A stretch of DNA of 64,000 nucleotides, taken from positions 1 through 64,000 of the forward strand of contig JAFTOX010000017.1 in the NCBI GenBank assembly GCA_017463585.1. The letters are read 5' to 3'. Below, piece by piece: positions 52,993-62,141 of this stretch. Position 1 is the first letter of the stretch, and every line of letters starts with the position of its first letter. The notes below the pieces were generated by a model, which did not search any database, was not told the DNA's origin, and worked only from the letters and a program-made list of their open reading frames with translations. Made by a program: the position numbers and the translations under genes. This DNA comes from Rikenellaceae bacterium. GTDB taxonomy: Bacteria; Bacteroidota; Bacteroidia; Bacteroidales; Rikenellaceae.

Positions 52993-53024
52993 AAAATTAA
53001 GGGATAAAATGGTCATAGACAAAT
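52993..53024 (-). promoter_or_regulatory. Promoter of rplS leader
   Basis: Minus strand TTTG (53021-53024), 20 bases, TAATTTTG (52993-53000): full consensus. Confidence 0.8.
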
Positions 53025-53124
53025 TTTTGGACGAGAAAATCGCGTTCGGGGGTTAAAGTTGTTCCAAAAAGGTGGAAAAATAGCTATCTTTGTGGAGCTA
53101 TAAGAGCATAAAAACGAACAAACA

Positions 53125-53892
53125 ATGACAAAACCACTGATATTTATCACCAATGACGACGGCGTGAACGCTAAGGGTTTCCGCCAGCTGGTTGATGTTG
53201 CGGCACGTTATGGTCGCGTAGTTGCGATTGCGCCTGCCGAGGTGCAGTCGGGCAAGTCGAACGCCATCACGATGTTCAAACCGCTGTTTCTGCAAAAGGT
53301 TGTAGACGAGCCCGATAAGCAGGTCTACTCGCTCACGGGTACGCCTGTCGACTGCGCCAAGATGGCATTCGACAATCTGTTGCTCGGCGAGAAGGTCGCC
53401 CTCTCGCTCTCGGGTATCAACCACGGCTCAAACTCGGGCATCAACGTGCTCTATTCGGGCACGATGGGCGCCGCTATGGAGGGTAGTTTCTATGGTTGTC
53501 CGTCGGTGGGTCTGTCGATCGACGACCACGATGCCGACGCCGACCTCGACGCTGCATTGGAGGTGGCTGCGATGATGATCGAGAAGATGCTCAGTGCGCA
53601 GTTCGACGAGCAGGTATGTCTGAATGTGAATATCCCCGTGGGTCGCCCCGAGGAGTTGAAGGGCGTGCGCATATGCCGTCAGACGCGCGGTTTCTGGCGC
53701 GAGGAGTATGATTGTCGTCAGGATCCTCGTGGCAATGACTATTTCTGGTTGAAGGGTGCATTCTGCAACGCCGAGCCCGATGCCGAAGATACCGACGAAT
53801 GGGCACTTAAAAATGGCTACGTCACGGTTGTTCCCGTCAAGATCGATATGACCAACTACGGTCTGATGGACCGCTTGAAGGAGATATTGTAA
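53125..53892 (+). CDS. surE: 5'/3'-nucleotidase SurE
   Basis: 255-residue metal-dependent phosphatase acting on nucleoside monophosphates in stationary phase. Motifs: FITNDDGVNAKG (Asp pair), AEVQSGKSNAIT, LTGTPVDCAK and LSLSGINHGSNSG (Asn ligand). -7 box TATCTTTG at 53085-53092. The bidirectional hairpin at 53922 closes the unit. Confidence 0.95.
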   Translation: MTKPLIFITNDDGVNAKGFRQLVDVAARYGRVVAIAPAEVQSGKSNAITMFKPLFLQKVVDEPDKQVYSLTGTPVDCAKMAFDNLLLGEKVALSLSGINHGSNSGINVLYSGTMGAAMEGSFYGCPSVGLSIDDHDADADLDAALEVAAMMIEKMLSAQFDEQVCLNVNIPVGRPEELKGVRICRQTRGFWREEYDCRQDPRGNDYFWLKGAFCNAEPDAEDTDEWALKNGYVTVVPVKIDMTNYGLMDRLKEIL

Positions 53893-53921
53893 GGCGCAAG
53901 AATAGTTTTATATTAAATGGC

Positions 53922-53957
53922 AAAATCCCCGATATTCGATTGAATATCGGGGATTTT
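53922..53957. terminator. Bidirectional terminator after surE
   Basis: Perfect 16-bp stem AAAATCCCCGATATTC with GAATATCGGGGATTTT around GATT. Confidence 0.88.
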
Positions 53958-54090
53958 GCGGTATGGACGAGACTCGAGCCCGCGCTACGCGCATGCAGGC
54001 TCGCGATCTTTATTTTGACAGCCCCTCCAAACCTCCCCTTGATAGGGGAGGCTTAGTCGGTCGCGAGTTCCAAAACTCAACGTACATAAA
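53958..54090 (-). repeat. tRNA-Asp 3'-end repeat, copy 1
   Basis: 133-bp unit. Its left end reads GCGGTATGGACGAGACTCGA, identical on the minus strand to the T-arm loop and acceptor 3' strand of the tRNA-Asp gene at 54298. It then has a CCTCCCCT/AGGGGAGG hairpin (54033-54051) and ends with GGTCGCGAGTTC, another tRNA piece but in opposite orientation. It differs from copy 2 at 5 of 133 positions. Confidence 0.85.
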
Positions 54091-54098
54091 CAAAAAAA

Positions 54099-54118
54099 TC
54101 CGAAGATAAATCTTCGGA
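54099..54118. terminator. Hairpin between the tRNA-Asp repeats
   Basis: TCCGAAGAT pairs with ATCTTCGGA around AA. It stands directly 3' (minus strand) of the second tRNA fragment, like the true tRNA terminator. Confidence 0.65.
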
Positions 54119-54124
54119 CTTTCT

Positions 54125-54257
54125 GCGGTATGGACGAGACTCGAGCCCGCGCTACGCGCGTGCAGGCTCGCTATCTTTATTTTGACAACCCCTCCAAACC
54201 TCCCCTTGATAGGGGAGGCTTAGTCGGTCGCGAGTTCTAAAACTCAACGCACATAAA
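54125..54257 (-). repeat. tRNA-Asp 3'-end repeat, copy 2
   Basis: Second 133-bp unit, 128 of 133 identical to copy 1, no gaps. The tRNA-derived piece starts at 54127. Spacing of the three GGTATGG sites (53960, 54127, 54299) is 167 and 172 bases. Confidence 0.85.
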
Positions 54258-54260
54258 ATC

Positions 54261-54296
54261 AAAATCCCCGAGATTCAAAAGAATCTCAGGGATTTT
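54261..54296 (-). terminator. Terminator of tRNA-Asp
   Basis: AAAATCCC-c-GAGATTC pairs with GAATCTC-a-GGGATTTT around AAAA, directly downstream of tRNA-Asp on the minus strand. Confidence 0.8.
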
Positions 54297-54297
54297 G

Positions 54298-54371
54298 CGG
54301 TATGGACGAGACTCGAACTCGCGACCTCCTGCGTGACAGGCAGGCATTCTAACCAACTGAACTACCACACC
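54298..54371 (-). tRNA. tRNA-Asp (GTC)
   Basis: Complete cloverleaf on the minus strand: acceptor GGTGTGG/CCATACC (one G-T), D arm GTTC..GAAT, anticodon stem CCTGC/GCAGG with loop CTGTCAC (anticodon GTC), T arm GCGAG/CTCGT with TTCGAGT, discriminator G. CCA is not encoded. Its 3' end is duplicated twice downstream. Confidence 0.95.
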
Positions 54372-54389
54372 GTTTGCTGTTTGCGAGTG

Positions 54390-54420
54390 CAAAAGTAATA
54401 CATTTTTCACAATCTGCAAA
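54390..54420 (-). promoter_or_regulatory. Promoter of tRNA-Asp
   Basis: Minus strand TTTG (54417-54420), 19 bases, TACTTTTG (54390-54397). Confidence 0.8.
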
Positions 54421-54462
54421 CTCTCAAACCATTTTTTTACATTTTTTTTGCGATTTTTTTCG

Positions 54463-56778
54463 TTAGCGGCGCTGAACACTCTCCACAAACTCAATCGCCT
54501 CGGGCGACAACGTCTCCGTGCGATCACGCCAATGTCCACTCTCAGTCAGACGTTTACGTCGTCGGTCGATCGACTGCTGGATCGGGAACTCGGGTTGTGG
54601 CTTGCGCATCATCTGCTCACGACGCGAAGGACGCAAATCACGATCAAAAACCTGCTCCTGCGTGGGACATTTATCGCCGTGCCACTCAAAATCGCGCAAC
54701 GTGCGCTCCTGCTCGGCGGGCACCTGCGTAATATTATATATAGAGTACACGGGGTTGCCTCGCCAAATGATCGTCTCGATCTGACGGTCGACAAGCAAGA
54801 ACGAGATGTCGCCACACGTGATGGTCATAAACTCGGTGACACGCCCCGAATTTTCGTCGGTCGTATAGTAGAGCGTCTGACCGTTACCGATGGCATTGAC
54901 GCGATAGATCTCGTTGTCACGGAACAGAGCCTCGATGGTCTTGCCCGCCACCTGGTTGTATGCCACCGAGTCGATCTGCTCGGCCATAATCGGGTTGCCG
55001 ATAAATTCGGCACGCGTAATCTGCTGATTCGAAGTAAAAATATCGATCTGCTGGGCAGTCACTTGATTGCTGCCGTACCAAAGTATCGGCGTGCGATAGA
55101 GGTGGATTGTCGAATCGACCGAGAGTACCACCATAGAATCACTAACCGATTGGAAATCTTTGCGATAGGTTCGTACATTACGATATGCGCGGATAATTCG
55201 ATGCACCGAATCGTGCGGAATCGTATCCTTCACCGCCGTGCTATCAGCCATCTCGTCCTCGGCAAATTCGGCTGCGGGATCGACGCCCGCCAGCGAGTCG
55301 GCCGCCAGCGAATCCTGCGCCAACGAGTCGCGCACAATGCCACGCGAGCGCTCATATTTTTCGAGTTTAGCCTGACGCTTGGCGCGACGCTCCGCCGCCT
55401 TTGCCTTCAATCGCTCCTCCTTGGCTGCCGCTTTCTCGGCTTTTACCTTCGCCTTTTCGGCCTTCACGCGCTCCTTCTCGGCCTTCGCTGCCGCCTTGCG
55501 AGCCTCAGCCTCGGCACGCTCCTGAGCCTTGATCTGCTCGGGCGTAAGCTCTGCTGCCGGCTCAGCGTCGGACGCAACTTCAACGCCCTCAACCACCGTA
55601 CTATCAGCTGGTTGCGCTACACTTATATCGGTTGCGGTGCTATCGGCAACGGGTTGCGAAACTGCGGTCGAGTCGCTCTGTTGTGTACCCATCGCTGCGG
55701 CTGCTGCGGCAATCTGCTGGCGCATAGCATCGTCGGCTGCCATCTGTGCCTGCACCTGAGCCAACGAGTCGGCACGTGCCAACGAATCGGCCGCCAACGT
55801 AGTACTATCAACATCGTAAGGACGCTCGGTGAAGAGCAGAATCGAGTCGGCACGCACAAACAACGAGTCGCCCATCTCGGGATCGTAGCTGATCACCGAC
55901 GGGCGCTCGGTGAGCAGAGCCTCCTCGCGGTCGCCCCAATACTCGCCATAATCGCCAAATGCCAGCACCTTCTGGTCGGTATCGTCGATCTGGATATTGC
56001 GACGCAGAATAGCATTCTCCAACGCACGTCGGTAGTCGACGCTATCGGCCCAAACCTCCTGTTTTTCAGTAAGAATGTAACTATCCGAGAAGAGTTGAAA
56101 GTGATCCGCCACACGGTCGTATCGACCCGCCGTGGCATTGACCATCTCGTTGTTTTCGTTCCAGATATAGGTGTCGGTAGCGAACGACGCAACGTCGGTA
56201 TCGAGGTTATAGATCACCGAATCGGACTTCAATTTGTACTGCGTATCCTGCATTTCGACCGCCTCGACGCAGATCACCACGCTGCTATCGGCATAGTAGT
56301 AACCACGCTCGGCCTCCAAGCGGTTATCGCCCTTGTTCACGATCGCACCGCCACTAAAACGACCCACATTTTCGAGCGTATTGAACGAGAAATTGTAGGT
56401 GTACATCGTCGCATCGCCATCGACAACCTTGATCAGCGGCGAGTAGACATAGGCCATATTGGTCTCGCCGTTGTACTCGGCACGGTCGCCGTAGACATAC
56501 AACGAATCCTTGTTAATCAGCACGTTACGGAAGCACTCCATATGACGCTCGCTGTAACGTACCGCACTATCGCACGTGATGACTGCACCGTTGTGATAGA
56601 ACATCACATTGCCCACAAGGCAGAGTGCCGTAGTATCCTCGAACTTGATCGAATAGGCGTCGTCGCCCTGCATATCGACCGGCTTGCGACCTCGACGTGA
56701 CGAGGAGCCCGACTGCGCAAAAGCAATCGAGAAAAGCGCCACCACGAAGATCAGCAATATGGTCGACAGACGTTTCAA
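54463..56778 (-). CDS. OstA-like (LptA/LptD-type) envelope protein
   Basis: 771-residue exported protein of the OstA family, linked to lipopolysaccharide transport. Signal peptide to about residue 22. N-terminal OstA repeats of short beta strands (CLVGNVMFYHNGAVITCDSAVRY; YGDRAEYNGETNMAYVYSPLIK) to about 330. A low-complexity insert follows: DS-rich segments (ADSLARADSLAQ) and then a long Lys/Ala/Glu helix (KAEKERVKAEKAKVKAEKA) at about 415-470. OstA-type strands resume to the end. The insert makes it longer than most relatives. Last gene of the envelope operon, 27 bases after the SurA-like gene. Confidence 0.85.
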   Translation of the reverse strand: MKRLSTILLIFVVALFSIAFAQSGSSSRRGRKPVDMQGDDAYSIKFEDTTALCLVGNVMFYHNGAVITCDSAVRYSERHMECFRNVLINKDSLYVYGDRAEYNGETNMAYVYSPLIKVVDGDATMYTYNFSFNTLENVGRFSGGAIVNKGDNRLEAERGYYYADSSVVICVEAVEMQDTQYKLKSDSVIYNLDTDVASFATDTYIWNENNEMVNATAGRYDRVADHFQLFSDSYILTEKQEVWADSVDYRRALENAILRRNIQIDDTDQKVLAFGDYGEYWGDREEALLTERPSVISYDPEMGDSLFVRADSILLFTERPYDVDSTTLAADSLARADSLAQVQAQMAADDAMRQQIAAAAAAMGTQQSDSTAVSQPVADSTATDISVAQPADSTVVEGVEVASDAEPAAELTPEQIKAQERAEAEARKAAAKAEKERVKAEKAKVKAEKAAAKEERLKAKAAERRAKRQAKLEKYERSRGIVRDSLAQDSLAADSLAGVDPAAEFAEDEMADSTAVKDTIPHDSVHRIIRAYRNVRTYRKDFQSVSDSMVVLSVDSTIHLYRTPILWYGSNQVTAQQIDIFTSNQQITRAEFIGNPIMAEQIDSVAYNQVAGKTIEALFRDNEIYRVNAIGNGQTLYYTTDENSGRVTEFMTITCGDISFLLVDRQIETIIWRGNPVYSIYNITQVPAEQERTLRDFEWHGDKCPTQEQVFDRDLRPSRREQMMRKPQPEFPIQQSIDRRRKRLTESGHWRDRTETLSPEAIEFVESVQRR

Positions 56779-56805
56779 ATCGACAGTGATTTAGGGAGTT
56801 ACGAT

Positions 56806-58194
56806 CTATTTAACCCAGCCTTCGTACTCCCACTCGCCCTCTCGGAACTCAGGCTCGATACGCACGTACATCGACTGAATCTTACCCGTCAGCCACTTGT
56901 TATATTCGGCGCGTTTCTTGTGCTCCAACGCCGCCTCCTCGATCATCAGATAGTCCTCGTCGAGCGTTGCCGTATGCGACGGAATCACGTCGATCAACTT
57001 GATGATCTTGCTGAGCTGGTTGTTCTTCAAGTCCATCGTCTGGAAGGCGTCCGAAATCTCGCCCTTCTTCAAGCGACGAATCGCATTGTAGTCGGCGGGC
57101 ATCAGGTACTCCTTATAGAATTTGGTCTGTGTCAAGCTCGCCTGGTATGCCTGCTGAGCCTCCAAAATATCGTGGTTCGAAACCAAACCGCCATTCTGCT
57201 TCGAGTAGGGGTCGTCCGAGTGCTCCATCGCCGCCTTCTCGAAGGTGATCGAGTCGCAACGGATCAAGTTTGCCAGCGAATCGAGCAGCTGATCGCTCTC
57301 GGCCAACTCCGAAGGAGTGTAGTAGGGACGTATCAGAATGTGACGGCAACGATAGGTGTTATTCGGCAGACGCTCAATGCCTTGAATGATATGGAAACCG
57401 AACTCAGTTTCGACAACCTCCGAGATCTGATCGGGTTTCAACTTCTCCAAAGCATTGGCAAACGGCTTCACGAAACCATCGAGAGGCATAGGCTCCAACT
57501 CGCCACCACGCACCGCCGAGCCGTCCTCCGAGTACATACGTGCCAGAGTCGCAAACGACGCCTTGCCCGAGATGATACGCTCGCGCATATCGAGCAGACG
57601 CTCACGAACACGACGCTTAGCCTCGTCCATCGACGAAGGGAACTTGGTGATATGTGCATAGACATACTGCTCGGGAACAATCGGAAGGCTATCTTTGGGC
57701 TGCGACTTGTAGAAGCGCTCGACCTCGCCCGGCGTAATCTCGACCTTGTCCATAATCGTACGCTGCATAGCCTCAGCCGATTGCATCTCGACATACTGCT
57801 GTATCATCGTCTCGCGGATATCGTAGACCGCCTTATGCTCCTGCGCCTCCAATGCGCCAATCGAGCCCGCCTCCGAGATCATATTCTGGATCACATTCTC
57901 AACCGGAACGGCCACCTCGGCACGCTTCACATCGACCGAGTCGATCTGCGACTGATGGTAGAGCAACTTCTGCAACATCAACTGTTCGAGTGCCTCATTT
58001 TTCGGATCGCGGTCCGACGTGTAACCCATCTCGCGGCGCTGCTGAACCAAACGGTCAGCCGTCTCGACAACGTCCGAATAGTAGATAGCCGAATTGCCCA
58101 CAACAGCCACAATCTTATCGATGATCACCTGCTGTGCCTCGACTGCGCCCGCGCAAAGAATGGCGCAAAGCAACATTATACCTCTCTTAATCAT
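56806..58194 (-). CDS. surA: SurA-like periplasmic peptidyl-prolyl isomerase
   Basis: 462-residue chaperone with signal peptide (ending AVEAQ). N-terminal chaperone module KIVAVVGNSAIYYSDV, then two parvulin-type domains at about 170-275 (YAHITKFPSSMDEAKRRV; ARMYSEDGSAVRGGELEPM; ETEFGFHIIQ) and 280-385 (RCRHILIRPYYT; MEHSDDPYSKQNGGLVSN). Likely carries outer-membrane proteins to BAM. Located between a second PPIase-type lipoprotein and the OstA-like protein, 20 bases after the former. Confidence 0.88.
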   Translation of the reverse strand: MIKRGIMLLCAILCAGAVEAQQVIIDKIVAVVGNSAIYYSDVVETADRLVQQRREMGYTSDRDPKNEALEQLMLQKLLYHQSQIDSVDVKRAEVAVPVENVIQNMISEAGSIGALEAQEHKAVYDIRETMIQQYVEMQSAEAMQRTIMDKVEITPGEVERFYKSQPKDSLPIVPEQYVYAHITKFPSSMDEAKRRVRERLLDMRERIISGKASFATLARMYSEDGSAVRGGELEPMPLDGFVKPFANALEKLKPDQISEVVETEFGFHIIQGIERLPNNTYRCRHILIRPYYTPSELAESDQLLDSLANLIRCDSITFEKAAMEHSDDPYSKQNGGLVSNHDILEAQQAYQASLTQTKFYKEYLMPADYNAIRRLKKGEISDAFQTMDLKNNQLSKIIKLIDVIPSHTATLDEDYLMIEEAALEHKKRAEYNKWLTGKIQSMYVRIEPEFREGEWEYEGWVK

Positions 58195-58214
58195 TTTGTT
58201 CGTTTATTGTTTTT

Positions 58215-59246
58215 TTATTTTTTCGTTTCCTGTTTGGTTGTATCTGCCACAACGACCTTTGTCGTATCTGCCTCCGCAGTTGGCTCACCCTCAGTCGGTT
58301 CGCTCTTCTCGGTCGGTTGGGCACTCGATGTCGCCTCGACGGTTGGTGCGACCTCCTCGATCGGCTCCTCAATCGGCTCCTCGTCGGTCAAATTGATACG
58401 CAACTCGCCCGACGCCAGCGCCTCATTGTAGATTCGCTCCTCGTGCGCACGGATAATCTCGCTCTGACGCTGGGCAAACAGAATGCGCTTGATCGTCTCA
58501 CGCACACGCTCCAACGGCGCAGCGTCGCCCGAACGACGTATGTCGGTGATTACGAAGAAGTAACGACCATCATCGACACGCATCTCCTGCAACACGTTCG
58601 GCTTCAACAGCTCCTCATATTTGCGACCACGCGAGGTGGGCAGCGTCGAAAGGAACTCCGTGTAATCGACCCACGAGGTGTACTCCTGCACTTCGAGGTT
58701 GCTCTTTTGGCACATATCTCGCCAATCCTGCAACCTCTCCTCCTCGGACGAGCGCATTGCCTCGCGCAACTTGGTCGTCTGACGGAAGGTCGTGGGCACC
58801 AGCACCTGACGACCACGTACCACCGTGCGATCCAATCGGAAATCGGACGGGTGGCGGTTGTAGTACTCCTCGATCTGTGCGTCCGTAAAGACTGTATCTA
58901 TCTCTTGATCAACGTAATGCTGATCCAAACGACGCGTCAGCAACGAGTTGCGATACTCGGCAACCATCGCCTCGATCGCCTCCTCGCTATCGCGGAAGAG
59001 GTTCTCGGCCGCACGCAGTTTCAACTCCTTTTTGACCCAACGGTCGACATAGATTTCGAGCAGTGCGGTGCTATCCTCAGCCGTTACAGCCTGCGCATAG
59101 ATCGACTGCACGTCGCTCTCACGCAGCTTTTTATCGCCCACCTGAGCCACCACGCGGTCGTATTCGAACGGCGACGGCAACTCGCGGCACGCCCCCAAGA
59201 TTACGAGCACGCCGACCACGAGCAATATTTTTGTAATTCGAGCCAT
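58215..59246 (-). CDS. PPIase-related lipoprotein
   Basis: 343 residues from ATG 59246; lipobox ILGAC lipidates Cys20. N-terminal SurA/PrsA-like chaperone helices (YDRVVAQVGDKKLRESDVQSIY; DRWVKKELKLRAAENLF) are visible but a clear parvulin active site is not, so it may be a chaperone only. The last 60 residues are an acidic Pro/Thr/Glu-rich tail (EEPIEEPIEEV; ending ADTTKQETKK), probably unstructured. It precedes surA in the operon and follows the CPBP gene after 57 bases. Confidence 0.8.
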   Translation of the reverse strand: MARITKILLVVGVLVILGACRELPSPFEYDRVVAQVGDKKLRESDVQSIYAQAVTAEDSTALLEIYVDRWVKKELKLRAAENLFRDSEEAIEAMVAEYRNSLLTRRLDQHYVDQEIDTVFTDAQIEEYYNRHPSDFRLDRTVVRGRQVLVPTTFRQTTKLREAMRSSEEERLQDWRDMCQKSNLEVQEYTSWVDYTEFLSTLPTSRGRKYEELLKPNVLQEMRVDDGRYFFVITDIRRSGDAAPLERVRETIKRILFAQRQSEIIRAHEERIYNEALASGELRINLTDEEPIEEPIEEVAPTVEATSSAQPTEKSEPTEGEPTAEADTTKVVVADTTKQETKK

Positions 59247-59303
59247 AAACAAAATGCAAAGATAGTGTTTTTCCTGCAACTAACGCACTTTCACACCCGA
59301 TTA

Positions 59304-60308
59304 TTATGCGCGAGGGCTCCCAGCGTTGATTTTTTCGATCGAACGCCACACCATATAGCCCGATGCCACGAGCGCCGCCAGCGACACTCCATAGACCACG
59401 GCATAGAGCGTATTGTTCTCGATGAGCGAGCGCACGGTGATATTTGCGCCATCGCTCCACTGCATAATAACGTAGGCCATTGCGTTGTTCAGCGCGTGGA
59501 TAATGATCACCGGCCAAAGCGACTCGGTGCGAACATATATGTATCCGAGAATCAGACCAATAGCAAAGGCATTGACCACCTGCTGAGGAATCAGGTGGAT
59601 CACACCGAACATCAGCGCCGACACCACGATTGCACGTCCTGCGCTATGTTTCGAGCGCACCGATTCGAGCAGTATTCCGCGGAAGAGCACCTCCTCCATC
59701 ACGGGTGCCAGCACCACCAACATCAGAATCGACCAACCGCCGTGCATACCCATCTTGTCGATCATTTTGAGGAATGCGTCGGGGAAGAGTTCGAGCACGG
59801 GTTCGATCACCACGCCCGTCAGCAGTACCATCACAAATCCCCACAAGATCAACATCGGATTGAAACCTCGCAGCGAGAAGTGGAACATACGTCCCGTACC
59901 ACGACGCAACTTGCGGTAGATCAGCACGCCCACGATTGTCAGGCCCATCGACAACGCATAGCTCAGTGCGCTCATCGGACCACTCGACACTCGCTCGGCA
60001 AAGTTCTCCGCTCCGCCCGAAATGGCTGCAATAACCGACACCACGAGCGACGTTGCGACGGTCGACAGCAGATAGATTCCGATCACAGCCAGCATATCGC
60101 CCCACGTCGGGAATCGCTGTGCGCGCGGCGCCTCAAATCGAGGATCGTTCATCGGATCCACAGCGGGCTCGGTAGCGGGTGCATCGGTAGTCTCTGAGGG
60201 CTGCTCCGAGGGGTTATTTTCGCTATTGTTGGGGGCGGTAGTTTCGATTGTTTCTGCGACCTCCGAGCGGGGATTCACGTTCGGGGTCTGCTCCAAATTT
60301 TCGCTCAT
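59304..60308 (-). CDS. CPBP family intramembrane protease
   Basis: 334 residues from ATG 60308. A 75-residue hydrophilic N-terminus (Asn/Glu/Thr/Pro-rich) precedes about eight membrane helices. CPBP/Abi catalytic motifs are visible: MEEVLFRGILLE, FGVIHLIPQQ and HALNNAMAY. Relatives process prenylated proteins or act in bacteriocin self-immunity; the role here is unknown. First gene of the envelope operon; -7 box TATATTTG on the minus strand at 60336-60343. Confidence 0.87.
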   Translation of the reverse strand: MSENLEQTPNVNPRSEVAETIETTAPNNSENNPSEQPSETTDAPATEPAVDPMNDPRFEAPRAQRFPTWGDMLAVIGIYLLSTVATSLVVSVIAAISGGAENFAERVSSGPMSALSYALSMGLTIVGVLIYRKLRRGTGRMFHFSLRGFNPMLILWGFVMVLLTGVVIEPVLELFPDAFLKMIDKMGMHGGWSILMLVVLAPVMEEVLFRGILLESVRSKHSAGRAIVVSALMFGVIHLIPQQVVNAFAIGLILGYIYVRTESLWPVIIIHALNNAMAYVIMQWSDGANITVRSLIENNTLYAVVYGVSLAALVASGYMVWRSIEKINAGSPRA

Positions 60309-60484
60309 AATTACATTATATTTAGTTTTAAGTGTCAAATATAGTCATTTTCCTCGGAATATGGTGGCAAAATCCGAGAAAATCATTAATTTTGTGGGTT
60401 GAATACTATGCCTCAACCGCAGGGTGCGCAATATGGAGTGCAATACCAAGCGTTTGTGGCATAATAAGATAGCAACCGTTTACA

Positions 60485-61258
60485 ATGGGAAAGATAGTAG
60501 CATTAGCAAATCAAAAAGGCGGCGTGGGTAAGACCACGACGGCAATCAATCTGGCAGCCTCGTTGGCGATCTTGGGTCGCAAGGTGCTGTTGGTCGATGC
60601 CGATCCGCAGGCAAACGCCACGTCGAGCCTCGGCTTCGACATCACGGGCGAAGGCATCTACGAGTGTATCACCGGTCAGCGTAAAGCCGAGGAGGTGATT
60701 CAGCAGAGCCACGACCTGAAAAAGCTGTGGCTCATCGGATCGAGCATTGATCTGGTGGCTGCCGACACCGAACTGCCCAAAATGGACGACGCCCACTTTG
60801 TCGTCAAACGCGTATTGGAGTCGGTGCGCGACCGTTTCGACTACATTTTAGTCGATTGCTCGCCCTCGTTAGGCTACACCACCGTCAATGTGCTGACGGC
60901 CGCCGACTCGGTGCTGGTACCCGTGCAGTGCGAATACCTCGCTTTGGAGGGTCTGAGCAAGTTGCTCAACACGATCAAAATCGTCAAGAGCGGTCTGAAT
61001 CCCCAACTCGAAATCGAGGGTTTCCTGCTGACGCTCTACTCGCGCAACCGTCTTAACAATCAGGTGGTTGCCGAAGTTCGTGAGCACTTCGGACACTTGG
61101 CTTTCGACACAATAATTCAACGAAATATACGTTTGGGAGAGGCTCCCTCGCACGGCAAACCCGTAATGTTGTACGACGCCTCGGCAACGGGCTCGCAGAA
61201 CTATCTGAACCTTGCAAAAGAGTTCCTCAAACGTAACAAAAAGCAATCGAGCAGATGA
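60485..61258 (+). CDS. parA: Chromosome partitioning ATPase ParA
   Basis: 257-residue ParA/Soj ATPase that drives origin segregation together with ParB. Deviant Walker A LANQKGGVGKTTTAINLA, switch DADPQANATSSLG and YILVDCSPSLGYTT. Overlaps parB by 4 bases (ATGA). -7 box TAATTTTG at 60387-60394, leaving a leader of about 85 bases. Divergent from the envelope operon. Confidence 0.95.
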   Translation: MGKIVALANQKGGVGKTTTAINLAASLAILGRKVLLVDADPQANATSSLGFDITGEGIYECITGQRKAEEVIQQSHDLKKLWLIGSSIDLVAADTELPKMDDAHFVVKRVLESVRDRFDYILVDCSPSLGYTTVNVLTAADSVLVPVQCEYLALEGLSKLLNTIKIVKSGLNPQLEIEGFLLTLYSRNRLNNQVVAEVREHFGHLAFDTIIQRNIRLGEAPSHGKPVMLYDASATGSQNYLNLAKEFLKRNKKQSSR

Positions 61259-62124
61259 AAAACAAAGGTTTAGGACGCGGTCTGGACGCCATCTTCGGGC
61301 TGGACGGCGCAAACATAGATGTCAAGAGTACTCCGATGAGTTCGATGCGCGAAATCGAGCTGTCGAAGATCATTCCCAACCCCACACAGCCCCGCGCAAA
61401 GTTCGACGACGAGGCTCTCACGGAGTTGGCCGACTCGATCCGCACACTCGGTGTGATTCAGCCCATTACGGTCAAGCGCAACACCGATAACGAGTACGTT
61501 ATCATCAGCGGCGAGCGTCGTTGGCGCGCCTCGAAAGCGGCTGGATTGGCAACAATTCCTGCCTATATCCGCGAGGTCGATGACGCCAATCTGCACGCAA
61601 TGGCACTGGTTGAGAACATTCAGCGTCAGGATCTTAACGCTATCGAGATCGCTCTCGGACTGCAACGTCTGGTCGATGAGTGCGGACTGACGCAGGACTC
61701 GTTGGCCGAGAAGGTGGGCAAGAAGCGCTCGACCGTAGCCAACTATATGCGTCTGCTGCGTCTGCCCGACGAAGTGCAGCTGGCATTGAAGGAGGGTCTG
61801 ATCTCGATGGGTCACGCCAAGGCGATTGCAGGTGTGCCCGATGAGAAGCAACTCGCGCTGTTGAAGCGTTGCTTGAAGAAGGCTCTCTCGGTGCGTCAGG
61901 CCGAGGAGATGGCTCGTGCGATGTGCGAAGCTCCCAAGGCAAAAGCGATCGAGGAGGAGCAGGAGTATCCCGAATCGTACACCCGCCTGGTGGAGCAGTT
62001 CGAGAAACTCTTCTCGCAGAATATCAGTATCAAACGCTCGAAGACGGGTGGCGGTCGCATTACGATCGACTTCGCCTCGGACGCCGACATCGAGCAGTTT
62101 GTAACACGTTTCGACAACCTCTAA
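61255..62124 (+). CDS. parB: Chromosome partitioning protein ParB
   Basis: 289-residue CTP-dependent DNA clamp that binds parS. N-terminal ParA-interacting peptide NKGLGRGLDAIFG, ParB/Srx domain (NPTQPRAKFDDEALTELADSI; SGERRWRASKAAGL; ALVENIQRQDLNAIE), helix-turn-helix (LTQDSLAEKVGKKRSTVANYMRLL) and C-terminal dimerisation part. No convincing full parS site is visible in this window. Confidence 0.95.
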   Translation: MKNKGLGRGLDAIFGLDGANIDVKSTPMSSMREIELSKIIPNPTQPRAKFDDEALTELADSIRTLGVIQPITVKRNTDNEYVIISGERRWRASKAAGLATIPAYIREVDDANLHAMALVENIQRQDLNAIEIALGLQRLVDECGLTQDSLAEKVGKKRSTVANYMRLLRLPDEVQLALKEGLISMGHAKAIAGVPDEKQLALLKRCLKKALSVRQAEEMARAMCEAPKAKAIEEEQEYPESYTRLVEQFEKLFSQNISIKRSKTGGGRITIDFASDADIEQFVTRFDNL

Positions 62125-62141
62125 AAACGATTCACTCGACA

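Noticed and set aside
53958-54257. CRISPR-like array
   Set aside because: Only two 133-bp units with tRNA-derived ends and hairpins, no regular short repeats and spacers, no cas genes.
54448-56700. Plus-strand open frame of 750 codons over the OstA-like gene
   Set aside because: Antisense shadow; composition typical of reverse-frame translation. The minus strand has a signal peptide and OstA repeats.
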